A stretch of 64,000 nucleotides of DNA. Source: Paenibacillus melissococcoides. Its GTDB lineage: Bacteria > Bacillota > Bacilli > Paenibacillales > Paenibacillaceae. The notes beneath the pieces are model-generated. The model searched no databases. It saw only the letters and a list, made by a program, of their open reading frames with translations, and was not told where the DNA came from. The stretch lies in assembly GCA_944800085.1 (NCBI GenBank), contig CALYLO010000017.1, forward strand, positions 1 to 64,000, read 5' to 3'. The position numbers and the translations under genes were made by a program. Shown here in pieces: positions 45,833 to 55,740 of the stretch (position 1 is the first letter of the stretch; each line of letters opens with the position of its first letter).

Positions 45833-47011
45833 TTAGGTTTGGAAGGGCTGCTGCTTACTGAGGATGGCGTATACGTGATGGAGGAGCTTGTTGGCGCAAG
45901 CAATCACGACCACCTTGTAGGGCTTGCCCTCTTTTCTTTTTTTATCGTAGTACGTTCGGAGTCTGAGATTTGTCTTTCCTCGAATCCCACACTGTACGGC
46001 TAAATATAACGCTCGTCGAAGTCTTTTGGAGCCTCGTTTTGTAATTCGGGTACTCGTCGCCGTGAATTTACCCGAACTGAATATTCCAGGATCTAATCCT
46101 GCAAAAGCCACAAGTTGTTTGGCTTCTTTAAATTGCCGGACATCTCCGATTTCTGCGACGATTACGGCTGCAAGCTTTTCTCCGATTCCTGGTATACTCT
46201 TCACGAGTTCAACCTCCGGAAGTCCCGTTGACAGCTGAGCCATCTGCTTCTCCAGTTCGTTCAATTGTTTGGTAAACGCTAGAACCAAGTCCACCATACT
46301 GCGTAGAACCGAAGTTTGAGCACGGCTTCTTGGCTGTTCTCTCCAACGAGACATAACTCCGTTAAGATACTCCACTTTACCTACTGCCCACTTCTGAGAA
46401 TGGGACTTTCCTGCGTTTTTCTGGATGATCTCTTGAAGATCTTCAACTTGATCCTCCAGACAACGGGCTAGCACATGTAGCGACGTCTCCGAGAATAGGT
46501 CGCCAAAAACCTTCTCGTATTCAGGAAACACTTGATCCAGCAGGGCTCTCATGTTTAATTTCGCTTGCACAAACATCCCGGTTACAAACTCATGCTGCCT
46601 CGTCATATGCTGAAGCTCCTTATATCCTTCATTCCAAATCCGGTGTGCGGTAACATCTCCTCGGTAATACATCTCGGCTAAATGCCAGGCATCTGCGGCA
46701 TCTGTCTTTACCTTTCGCAATTGAGCATTCTTCGCTCGCTTCGACTGTAACGGATTAACGATAAAATATGTCCATCCGTTACGTTCCAGATAGGCGATAA
46801 GTCCAAGATGATAGTAACCAGTTGCTTCCAGAACGACAACTGGAGAAATGGAAGTCTCTGTATACAGGTTCATTAGAATTTTTCCTGGTTGCTCAAACCC
46901 GTCCTTTTCATGGGAGATACCTAGCGCTTTCCCGTAAGGTTCATTCCGTTTGAAAAAAGCTTGTACGACGCTGAATCTCTTTGCAACATCGATTCCCACT
47001 ACGGGTTCCAT
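45833..47011 (-). CDS. IS110-family RNA-guided recombinase
   Basis: 392 residues from ATG 47011 behind AGGAGG. The N-terminal RuvC-like DEDD domain begins VVGIDVAKRFSVVQAF and has VVVLEATGYYHLGL and KVKTDAADAWHLAE. The C-terminal transposase-20 domain contains VKSIPGIGEKLAAVIVAEIG and FAGLDPGIFSSGKFTATSTR with the catalytic Ser motif region. IS110-family enzymes are now known to use an element-encoded bridge RNA to pair donor and target. Intact. Confidence 0.95.
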   Translation of the reverse strand: MEPVVGIDVAKRFSVVQAFFKRNEPYGKALGISHEKDGFEQPGKILMNLYTETSISPVVVLEATGYYHLGLIAYLERNGWTYFIVNPLQSKRAKNAQLRKVKTDAADAWHLAEMYYRGDVTAHRIWNEGYKELQHMTRQHEFVTGMFVQAKLNMRALLDQVFPEYEKVFGDLFSETSLHVLARCLEDQVEDLQEIIQKNAGKSHSQKWAVGKVEYLNGVMSRWREQPRSRAQTSVLRSMVDLVLAFTKQLNELEKQMAQLSTGLPEVELVKSIPGIGEKLAAVIVAEIGDVRQFKEAKQLVAFAGLDPGIFSSGKFTATSTRITKRGSKRLRRALYLAVQCGIRGKTNLRLRTYYDKKRKEGKPYKVVVIACANKLLHHVYAILSKQQPFQT

Positions 47012-47200
47012 AACAACCTCCTGAGTTTAGATTTGCCGGCACTCCTACGATGGTTCCAAACCCATAGCTTCGCTTGTGATACGGGGTCGATTGCCCCTAC
47101 CAGCTCAAACATGGTCATTGGGGGCAGTAGGAGAACCGTTTTTCTGACGGGGTATGTTTCCCCAAATAAGGGCACGTTCTCCCGGCTACCGCCATCTTAA
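47012..47200 (-). ncRNA. Candidate bridge RNA of the IS110 element
   Basis: The 190 bp immediately upstream of the recombinase have no coding potential but several nested stems on the transcribed strand: GAGAAC with GTTCTC around a GGGGAAACATACCCC hairpin, then TGCCCC with GGGGCA around an internal loop, then a weaker third stem. Position, length and two large loops fit the bridge RNA of IS621-type IS110 elements, in which the loops bind target and donor DNA. Assignment of loops was not possible without the element ends. Confidence 0.6.
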
Positions 47201-47296
47201 AGCACCTACAGTAATAGGCCAACCAGAAGTTTCTGGCTGACCTAATAATACGAAATAAGGGCTAGTAGAATGAACACATCAGAACAAGGAGCTACT
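47201..47296. other. Junction between IS110 and IS3 relic
   Basis: A CCAGAA/TTCTGG hairpin (near 47224-47240) lies here, possibly the outer end of one of the two elements. No gene. Confidence 0.35.
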
Positions 47297-48382
47297 ATGC
47301 CAAAAAAAGACGTATATTTACAGAGGATTTCAAGAGACAAATGGTTCAGTTATACGAGAATGGAAAATCAAGAGCAGATATCATAAACGAATATGAACTG
47401 ACTGTGTCTGCACTGGATCGTTGGATCAAGCAAGCAGAACAGTCAGGCTCCTTCTCAGAGAGGAACAATCGCTCTCCTGAAGAGAATGAACTTATTGCTT
47501 TACGAAAAGAAAATCAGCGACTCAAAATGGAGGTCGACATTTTAAAGCAAGCTGCGCTGATCATGGGACGAAAGTAAGTGTCATCAAGCGAAATTGCGAC
47601 AAATACTCGGTATCAGCAATGTGCGACGTCCTACAAATCTCTAGAAGTACGTACTATTTATGAAGCGAAAGAACGCCGAAATGAAGACGATATTACGAAA
47701 CCTATCGTGAAATCTTCGAGAAATACCGGAAAGCATATGGCACAAGAAAGAATAAAAAGTCAAGCTTCATGAACGTGGACTCATCGTATCTAGACGTCGA
47801 ATTGACCGTATCATGAAGGAACAGGGCCTTGTTTCTACGTACACAGTAGCTCAATACAAACCTCACAAGGCTGCATGAAACGAATCACAGCAGCCAAAGT
47901 CAGTTCCGCAATCTGAAGCTAAGCGCGTCGTTGTAAGCGACCTCACGTATGTCAAAGTGCACTACATCTGTGTATTTGTTGATCTCTTTAATCGAGAGAT
48001 CATTGGCTCTAGCGCTGGCCCGAAAAAGGACGTGGCTCTGATCGCGCGTGCCTTTGCCTCTCTACAAGGAGATCTGCGTCAAATTCAGTTCTTCCATACG
48101 GATCGTGGTAGTGAATTCAAGAACAAGTTGGTTGATGAGACGCTTAATACAATCCAGATTGCTCGTTCTTTAAGCATGAAGGGTTGTCCGTATGATAACG
48201 CCGTTGCTGAAGCTACATTTAAGACCGAATTTATTAATCAGATAAACTTCCAAAGTCTTCAACATCTTGAGTTGGAGCTATACGACTGCGTAAATTGGTA
48301 CAACAGACATCGTATACATGGAACTTTAGGCTATATGAGTCCTGTTGACTACAGCAGATTAGTCCTTAAAAAAGCTGTCTGA
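47297..48382 (+). pseudogene. IS3-family element relic 1 (orfA and orfB)
   Basis: OrfA begins ATG at 47297 (MPKK) but a run of seven A, one short, shifts the frame; it then reads RRIFTEDFKRQMVQLYENGK with the usual leucine-zipper region ENELIALRKENQRLKMEVDI. OrfB pieces follow: SVSAMCDVLQISRSTYY-like start, KLHERGLIVSRRRIDRIMKE, a stop near 47876, then DLTYVKVHYICVFVDLFNRE, FFHTDRGSEFKNK and CPYDNAVAEATFKTEFINQ (DDE core) to TGA 48382. Several indels and stops: inactive. Confidence 0.85.
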
Positions 48383-48388
48383 TTTACT

Positions 48389-49540
48389 GTTGCCAATCCA
48401 CCCATAGAAAAACGAAATCGATATACCTCAGAATTCAAGACAAAGGTTGTGCTGGAGGTCCTCCGGGAGGAGCAGACCGTCAACGAAATCGCAGCGAAAT
48501 ACGAGTTAAGTCCGGTTATGATTAGCCGGTGGAAAGCAGAGTTTCTAGAGCGTGCCTCCATGGTATTCGAGAAGAAGACCCATGAATAAACTGAGAAAAG
48601 AGTATGAGGGCAAGCAAGAGCATTTAGAGAAGCTGGTAGGCCAACTCACGGTAGAGGTCGACTGGCTCAAAAAAAAATCTGGCCTCAAATGAACCCCTGG
48701 AAGCGCGCAAAGCCATGGTTGAGCGTGAGCATCCTGAAATCACAGTAAAGCGCCAAGCAGATCTGCTGAGTGTGAATAGAACAAGCGTTTACCGCTCTGT
48801 AAAGGAACATTATGAAAGCGAAGAGAAAGTGCAGATCATGCATCAAATCGATGAGATCTACATGAAGCATCCCTATTTCGGCTACCGGCGTATGACCAGA
48901 TTCCTTCCGGATCAGGACTTCATGGTCAATCGAAAACGTGTGCGCCGTCTGATTCAAGTTATGGGTCTTGAAGCGATTTATCCGTAGCCAAACTTGAGCA
49001 AACGTCTACATGCCAAGTACACTCGTCCCTACCTGCTGAGAGGATTAACCATTGATCGGCCTAATCAGGTCTGGGGGATCGATATCACCTATCTACGGAT
49101 GGGCAAGGGATTCATGTACCTGTTCAATATTATCGATTGATACAGCCGCAAAGGTGATCGATTATGAATTATCCAGTACCCTTGAGAAGGTTTTTGTTCT
49201 AAAGTGCCTCAAGCGCCCCTTCAGCCGCTGCAAGCCAGAGATTATGAACAGCGATCAAGGCTCTCATTTCACCAATGCGGATTACCTTGAATTGTTTGAG
49301 AAGGAAGGCATCAGGGTGTCGATGGACGGCAAAGGCCAAGCAAGGGACAACAGTCGAACAGAGCGTTATTTTCGTTCACTTAAATACGAATGCATCTACC
49401 TGAATGAATTTGAAGACCCTCGCGCGTTGCTTAAAGGGATAGTTCGTTTTACAATCACGAACTCCCCCATCAATCCCTGAATGGAGCCAAGCCCGATCAA
49501 TTCTATGCTCATTCTATTAAACAGATTGCATCCTAAAATT
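48389..49540 (+). pseudogene. IS3-family element relic 2 (orfA and orfB)
   Basis: OrfA: RNRYTSEFKTKVVLEVLREE, a frame change near 48590, then EYEGKQEHLEKLVGQLTVEV. OrfB: REHPEITVKRQADLLSVNRT, GYRRMTRFLPDQDFM, a stop at 48985-48987 (IYP then TAG), WGIDITYLRMGKGFMYLFNI, TGA at 49138-49140, MNSDQGSHFTNADYLELF and ARDNSRTERYFRSLKYECIY. The DDE residues are all there but two stop codons and a late frameshift kill it. It belongs to a different IS3 subgroup from relic 1. Confidence 0.85.
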
Positions 49541-49913
49541 GTAGTTCACACGAGAAGGAGGACATAACTTATTCCTCAAAAAATCGTGTCTTGACAATGG
49601 GGAGCATTACACAAAATCAGGGCTTAGCGTATATTTTCGTTAAAGTGTTGGCGGACCCCCTGCTTGTAATAGCATCGTAAAAACATGGGTATAAACCGGA
49701 ACTAATCGATAGTAATGCGATAATCTCCCGAGTCCCAAGATTGTAAAATCACTTATTGTTCTCTATAAAATATACAAATTGTGGGGGATTATTTTTTTCT
49801 CATGCTATGGGCGAATCTCAAAGTATTGAGGTGCTTTTTTGTCATATTGTTTGTTATATCGTGGATGGTATCATCACCACCTGCAAAGTAAACTTTACAA
49901 AATGAAATATTCT
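49541..49913. other. Spacer between IS3 relic and gerAC
   Basis: No gene, and no clear terminator for the ger operon could be placed. The sequence turns AT-rich toward the ger genes. Confidence 0.4.
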
Positions 49914-50966
49914 CTACTCTTTAATTACATGGACCTGAAAATATACTTGTAATTTTGGATAAAACACTTCTCTCCATTTTTTCAATTCATGATAAGGAAT
50001 ATGCGAACGGAAATATTGTCCAAATCCGAATATATCTGTATTGTATCTTTGTGCTTTTTCAAATGTATTGTAAAAACGTCTTTCGATGAGCCTTTCTAGT
50101 TCTTTATTAATCTGGATATTCGTCATTCCTTCTTTTCTTTCTAAAATGTCAATTTTAATATATAAATCGCGTAACACCAGTGGTTTATTATTCCTCATAG
50201 ACGTTTTGGTTTGGATTGAACTGTCTGTTATCACGATACTTGCAGATCCAACATTCTCTACTTTTCCTTTCGATGTTTGTTTTTGAAACAAATTGATCAA
50301 TAGACTTTCATTAGGGGTGATTCTTTCAACAAATTCTCCATTATTTAAAATAGCTGAGCCTTCATAGTTCAATACTGTATCCTTTCCGGAACGAATAATC
50401 GGAATAGCAATATCTTTAGTATACGAAAATAAACTTTGATAAGCTTCCCAAATTCGGGCTCTTGAGATTTCTGGTGCCCAGTCAACCCCTTTATTAAAAT
50501 AGTCAGATATAGAGGAAGCTCTAGCACCTAATTTATCGTTAATACTTGTTAATACTTTCTCAATATTATCATCTGTAATGGCTAACAATGCTCTTGACGA
50601 AATCACTTTAGAATTCATTAAAAACGTAATAAGTCTCCGCAATTCCTGTTTGTTTTTTGCCAAATTGTTATGAATGACAATTAATTGTATTTGAGAGTAG
50701 TTTACAGCTTTTTCAGAGTTTGTCTGTATTTGTCCAAGAACACTTGAAACGGAATTGCCTTCTTCCGTTACAATTCTTGATAGGTTACTTTCGTTATTCG
50801 TTATGGGGATTTGTACTGTTAGTTTATATTCTTCATCATTCTCCATAGAAATAGCTATGACCAAAGGAAGTGTCTGATGATTTATTTCTTTAATATCCCA
50901 ACACCCGCAGAGTAAAGTGAAAAATGAAAATACAATAAAAATTTTATATCTATAACTTTTTTTCAT
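49914..50966 (-). CDS. gerAC: GerAC-family spore germination lipoprotein
   Basis: 350 residues with a lipoprotein signal peptide: the lipobox is LCGC with the lipidated Cys at residue 22, followed by WDIKEINHQTLPLVIAISME, the family start. The rest is the three-domain GerAC fold. It is anchored outside the inner spore membrane and needed with the A and B subunits to sense germinants. It overlaps gerAB by 17 bp. Confidence 0.93.
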   Translation of the reverse strand: MKKSYRYKIFIVFSFFTLLCGCWDIKEINHQTLPLVIAISMENDEEYKLTVQIPITNNESNLSRIVTEEGNSVSSVLGQIQTNSEKAVNYSQIQLIVIHNNLAKNKQELRRLITFLMNSKVISSRALLAITDDNIEKVLTSINDKLGARASSISDYFNKGVDWAPEISRARIWEAYQSLFSYTKDIAIPIIRSGKDTVLNYEGSAILNNGEFVERITPNESLLINLFQKQTSKGKVENVGSASIVITDSSIQTKTSMRNNKPLVLRDLYIKIDILERKEGMTNIQINKELERLIERRFYNTFEKAQRYNTDIFGFGQYFRSHIPYHELKKWREVFYPKLQVYFQVHVIKE

Positions 50967-52029
50967 TTTTCGTCACTCTCCTCCCCAGCAGGACACCATA
51001 AATAAATATAGAAAATGGAATGATAATCATAGAAAAAACATGTGCACCTGTACTCCATAGCAGGTACTTCCCATTCATGGACTGGTTTGGAACAGATAAC
51101 GAGAATATGATTGCGATAAGAGAGAACGCAATTATCCAATATTTTGATTCATGCCATTTAAAAAGTTTCTTCATGATACTTCCGATCATCCAAAGCATCA
51201 CGGCATTATATATAATCGTGAATCCAACTAATGATATACCAAAGAACATAGTTTGCCGGTTGAAAATAAACCAATTAGTGTCAATTGTATCTATGGCCAC
51301 TATTACTGGCTGGGGAAACGTAATGACTGTTTCTTGTCCAAATATAAATAGTGGTATATACACAAAAATTAGAAAGAAGAGCATCACACAAGCCCATGTT
51401 ACAAAAATAAAGCGGAACGTATTATTTGATCTTGAGGGTACGAATCCCAAAAATAGAAATGACGAAAAACCCATAAAATAAAAAAAATTAATGTCTAAAA
51501 AGAAATTGGTAGATACATGTGAAACAGGAGAAGCATTTCGAAAATCAATATTTACAATAGATGTAATAATTATAAATAAGCCCAAAAGGATAACCAGAGA
51601 GAAAATAATAACAGAAGAACGTAAAATTGTGCTTATTCCTTTTATAGCTGTATAAACTGAAAGGACAAAGAGCAACACCAATACTGACCAAGAAGGCGTC
51701 CGAGGTAAAAAAATCGTATTGATGGCCTCAGTATGGGATCGCATATTTAACGAAATGAGCGCAGTCATATTGAAAACAAAAGGAATAAGAACAATGATAG
51801 CAACCCATCTTCCTATTTTTAAAAAAATATCAGTAACATCATTATTAGGAAAGTATTTCAATCCATTAAAATAGATACAAATTAAAATCAGATGAAGCAA
51901 ACCTTGAGAAAGAACCACTTCCCAATGACCTGTATTCGTTAGTAAATATACAAGAAAAGGATACTGCAAAAAGCCAAGGCTTAAATGAGTGATTATAAAA
52001 ACACATCCAATCTGTAACCTTTGATTCAT
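50950..52029 (-). CDS. gerAB: GerAB-family germinant-binding membrane subunit
   Basis: 359 residues with about ten hydrophobic segments and the start NQRLQIGCVFIITHLSLGFL typical of the GerAB (APC superfamily) permease-like subunit, which holds the germinant pocket. It overlaps the gerAA stop by 4 bp (ATGA). Confidence 0.93.
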   Translation of the reverse strand: MNQRLQIGCVFIITHLSLGFLQYPFLVYLLTNTGHWEVVLSQGLLHLILICIYFNGLKYFPNNDVTDIFLKIGRWVAIIVLIPFVFNMTALISLNMRSHTEAINTIFLPRTPSWSVLVLLFVLSVYTAIKGISTILRSSVIIFSLVILLGLFIIITSIVNIDFRNASPVSHVSTNFFLDINFFYFMGFSSFLFLGFVPSRSNNTFRFIFVTWACVMLFFLIFVYIPLFIFGQETVITFPQPVIVAIDTIDTNWFIFNRQTMFFGISLVGFTIIYNAVMLWMIGSIMKKLFKWHESKYWIIAFSLIAIIFSLSVPNQSMNGKYLLWSTGAHVFSMIIIPFSIFIYGVLLGRRVTKNEKKL

Positions 52030-53339
52030 TTTATGTCTCCTTTCTCTTCAATGTAAAACGCAACATATGGTATACCATTTGTTGTTAAACTTGATAAATA
52101 TACGATTATAAAAGTTAAACCAATAAACAAACCTAAGATTCCAAAAATAGAAGATAAAACTAAAATCGGATAACTTAGCATTCGCATGTAAATTGAATTC
52201 TCCACTCCAACTAGCACTGAACTCGAAATCACAATAGTGGTAACTACAATAACTAATAAACTACTGATCAATCCAGCTTCAATCATACCCTGACCTAATA
52301 TGATTCCTCCAACCATTGTAATTGTAGGGCCTACACTTTTAGGAAGTCTCACAACCGCTTCTATTATAAAATCAATTAATACAACCATTAAAATGGTTTC
52401 TAAAATTGGTGATAATGGAATACCTTCTCTATTTGCTGTGATATACAAGGCAAGATCTAGTTTTAATATTTCAGGGTTAACTGATATTAGTGAAACATAC
52501 AATGCGGGAAGTATAAGCGTGGATAAAGCTCCAATTATCCTTAGGAATTGACGCACAAATGCCAATATATTAGTATAGTTTTGATCGCTAATAACATTAA
52601 ACATATCAAAAAACAGACTAGGATAAACAATCGCAAAAGGATAATTATCCAGTATGAACACAATTCTATTCTTTTTTAAAAAATGGATGGCATTACTCGG
52701 AATTTCAGTAGAGAAAAGATGACTTACAATATTCAACTTTCTTTGACTAAAATACTTATTCAAGTCATCAACCGTTTCAATGTCTGATTTAATATTTTCT
52801 AACTGCTGGGAAACATTTTTGATGAGGGCTTTTGGAGCTTTCCCATTAATATAAAGCAATGATAGTCTTCGCTTATCCAATTCTCCAATTTTATAAGAAT
52901 AATGGCATAGCTGTTTATTACTTAACTTTTTTCGGATAAGTCCAATATTAATATTAATATCTTCTACAAAGGCGTCTGATGAAGAATGAATTGGATTTTC
53001 ACTTCTAGGTTCATCAACGTTACGAGTTAGGTTATGGGAGAAAGGATCCACTATAGCATTACGTTTTCCATTCCCTAATAAGATCACTAATTTACCTTCT
53101 AAAACAGCATTTAAAATTTGTTCTAAATCAACGTCCAGCTGATTACTAATGTTTATTAATAGTTCATCTACTGAGGTTGACGATTCCGTCATTTGTCGAA
53201 CATATAAATTTGATTTAGTGAAATCAACAAGAGTATTAAATCCAAGAAGATTAATTTTCATGTTATCAAAAATTAATTCTTTGATAATAAAATCATCATG
53301 ATCTACAAAAATGGTTTTTAATTTCTCTAAATTAATCAT
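52026..53339 (-). CDS. gerAA: GerAA-family germination receptor subunit
   Basis: 437 residues. The soluble N-terminal half carries the GerA domain (GLIRKKLSNKQLCHYSYKIG, LSLLYINGKAPKALIKNVSQ) and the C-terminal half has about five membrane spans beginning near ILAFVRQFLRIIGALSTLIL. First gene of the three-gene operon, ATG 53339 behind TTAAGGAG. Compared with other GerAA proteins the length is slightly short at the N-terminus. The specific germinant cannot be read from sequence. Confidence 0.92.
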   Translation of the reverse strand: MINLEKLKTIFVDHDDFIIKELIFDNMKINLLGFNTLVDFTKSNLYVRQMTESSTSVDELLINISNQLDVDLEQILNAVLEGKLVILLGNGKRNAIVDPFSHNLTRNVDEPRSENPIHSSSDAFVEDININIGLIRKKLSNKQLCHYSYKIGELDKRRLSLLYINGKAPKALIKNVSQQLENIKSDIETVDDLNKYFSQRKLNIVSHLFSTEIPSNAIHFLKKNRIVFILDNYPFAIVYPSLFFDMFNVISDQNYTNILAFVRQFLRIIGALSTLILPALYVSLISVNPEILKLDLALYITANREGIPLSPILETILMVVLIDFIIEAVVRLPKSVGPTITMVGGIILGQGMIEAGLISSLLVIVVTTIVISSSVLVGVENSIYMRMLSYPILVLSSIFGILGLFIGLTFIIVYLSSLTTNGIPYVAFYIEEKGDIK

Positions 53340-53344
53340 TTATT

Positions 53345-53400
53345 TACTCCTTAAGATAGTTTATTATTTATTATAAGCAACAAGTGATTTTTTATACTTC
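53345..53400 (-). promoter_or_regulatory. Probable ger operon promoter region
   Basis: On the minus strand GTATA, then about 15 bp, then CTTATAAT lie 30-55 bp before gerAA. This is a possible forespore (sigma G) promoter, which is expected for ger operons, although the -10 also resembles a sigma A box. The match is weak. Confidence 0.3.
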
Positions 53401-53465
53401 TGTGGCGGCGCAAAATTTTTGCCAAATATCATGATAATTTATGACAAAAATTTTGCGCCGCCACA
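53401..53465. repeat. Perfect 21-bp inverted repeat at the gerA/NRPS junction
   Basis: The arms 53401-53421 and 53445-53465 are perfect inverted copies (start TGTGGCGGCGC, end in TTTTTG) separated by 23 AT-rich bp. The structure starts with TG and ends with CA like a tiny transposon. It stands exactly where AT-rich gerA DNA meets the GC-richer, truncated NRPS gene. A strong terminator, a MITE remnant or a recombination scar are all possible. Confidence 0.8.
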
Positions 53466-54880
53466 CCTAGGGTGAAAGAAAGATAATTCCCTACAAAGTT
53501 TTGAACGTTAGGACGGGTATAATCTCCCGGCAAATTCAATACCCGTAGGTCACCCTCGAATTGAGAAAGCCAATATTTCTCCTTTTCCAGAGGAGCCTCC
53601 GATACATATACGTCTGCTGCCATTCAGCATAGTCTGAATACTGAAGTCTCATCGCTGGTAGCTCGGCTCCCATGTAGGTATCTAGAAGTTCTTGGAGAAA
53701 TACTACGCTCGACACGCCGTCCCAAATGATATGATGTACATCCATGAACAGAACGTGTATTTCCGCTTCCAGCTTGAACAAGGAAAACCTCAGGAGCGGG
53801 CCCCGGCTCAAGTCGAACGGCCGAATCCGTTCTTGGATCAATTTCTTGATTCCCTTACTTTCCCGTTTATGCTCCAAATCAACGTATTCCAAATCGCGTG
53901 AACCCGCTGCACAATCTTCCCTTCCTCCATATCAAAGGAGGTTCGCAGAACGCCGTGTCTGGCAACCAACATATGAAGAGATTGATGAAGCCTCTCCGCA
54001 TCCATGGCTCCCTCCACTGACCAGGCTGAAGGCCGATTATAATGGAAGCTATCGGGATCGTAGCCGCTTAACGCATAGATCCTTTTCTGTGCCGAAGGGA
54101 CGGCGTAGCATTCCTTCTTCTCTGCCGGTTGGATGGAAAGCATAGTCGAAACGCAGGAGCGATCGATGGCCGACGCTAACTCCCGGAGCGTTGGACAATG
54201 GAACACCGTACGAAGCGGAAGCTCTACACCGTACTCCTTGCATATTGCGGAAATCAGCATCACAGCCTTCAACGAATGACCGCCGATATGAAAGAAATTA
54301 TCCTCCGCGCTTACCTGCGCTACGCCGAGCACCTCGGTCCAAAGACAGGACAATCTCCGCTCCACATTGTTTCGTGGAGCGACGTATGCCGTACCCTCCC
54401 CCATGTCCTTCCCAGGCAGCGGCAAACTCCGCCGGTCCGTCTTGCCGTTTGGCGTCAGCGGAATCCGCTCCAGCCGGATGAAGTGCGAAGGAATCATGTA
54501 CTCCGGCAATTCCTCTGATAAGCATTCCCTGAGCTCGTAAGGAGACAATGGCGAGGAGGCGACGTAATAGGCACATAGAGCTTTGCCGTACGGTTCGGTG
54601 TCTATATCCAACACCACAGCGTCTATGACCGATACATGCTTCAGCAAACGCTGCTTAACCTCCCCCAGTTCGATCCGATAGCCACGGATCTTTACCTGCT
54701 GGTCGATACGTCCAAGAAATTGGAGGGTCCCGTCCGGCAGCCAGCGTGCCAAGTCGCCGGTTTTGTACATGAGTCCGCAGGGATCGTATAAATCGTTTTG
54801 AAGTGAGCGCCGGGTCGCCAATATATCCCTGCGCCACGCCCGCTCCCGCAATATAAAGCTCACCAGCGACTCCAATCGGT
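53466..54880 (-). pseudogene. NRPS gene 2: end of adenylation domain, carrier domain and truncated condensation domain
   Basis: After a small deletion near 54845 the frame reads NDLYDPCGLMYKTGDLARWL, QVKIRGYRIELGEV and PLTPNGKTDRRSLPLP (A7-A10). The carrier site is DNFFHIGGHSLKAVML, the Ser accepting phosphopantetheine. A condensation domain follows (MLVARHGVLRTSFDMEEGKI ... MDVHHIIWDGVSSVVFLQEL, catalytic HHxxxDG). Frameshifts near 53880 and 53615 (an extra AT) break it. The gene stops without its end about 15 bp from the inverted repeat. Confidence 0.82.
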
Positions 54881-55740
54881 GCTAGCTTCATGTATCGGTC
54901 ATAGATATACACCTTGGCATTGCCGATTGGCTTCCCGATAGCCGGCCGGTGCTTGAATGTCTCCAGCCTCTCCGGTTCGATCATCATCGCTACCGAACCG
55001 ATCGTACATTCCGTAGGCCCGTAATGGTTCATGATCCTTGCCATGGGATAAGATCGGTAGAAGTTCTCCACATCCGCCGTGTTAATCTCTTCACCGCCCA
55101 ACACCATCACTCGGAGTGTATAGCACATTCCCGGAGGAGCGAAAGAACTGGCATTTATCAGCATATTGAACAAAGACGGGGTTCCTTTGAGAAAGGTGAT
55201 GCCATGCTGCCGGATGTACGTAAGCAGCTGATTGGGATCGGCGTACATTTCCTTGGTTAGCAGATGAATGGGACAGCCTGACAGGAGAGCGGAATAAAAG
55301 CTGGTATAGCTCAGATCAAACGCCAAGGAAGAAAGCACAACCGTGCTATCCTCCGGGCACAACTGAGCCTGTTGTGCAAACCAGGATACATAGTTCACGA
55401 TATTCCTGTGGCTGACAGCCACCCCTTTCGGCTGCCCGGTCGTCCCCGAGGTGTAGACAATATAAGCTAAATCTGCAGCATCGCCTGTCAGTCCAAATCT
55501 AACCGTTTCTCTCTCGCCGAGCTCATTGCTGCACAAATGGACGACGGGCAGCCCGTATATTAGTTCCTTCGGCGCCTCCTGACCATGTACCAGCAGAACG
55601 GCAGCCCCGCTGTCCTGCAGCATGTAGGCGACTCGTTCTGCGGGATAGGCGGGTTCAATCGGTAAATAGGCACCGCCGGCTTTTAAAATACCCAGAATTC
55701 CCACTACCGTCTCCAACGCCGCCTTCAAGGCTACTACCTT
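54655..55740 (-). pseudogene. NRPS gene 2: adenylation domain core, aspartate-type code
   Basis: The segment holds YIVYTSGTTGQPKGVAVSH (A3), FDLSYTSFYSALLSG (A4) and MNHYGPTECTIGSV (A5). From these I read the binding-pocket residues D-L-T-K-V-G-H-I-G-(K), identical to the published aspartate code. The front end is separated by an extra base near 55735 (shift after GAVPDRRR), so the domain cannot be made. Assignment of pocket positions was by eye. Confidence 0.75.
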
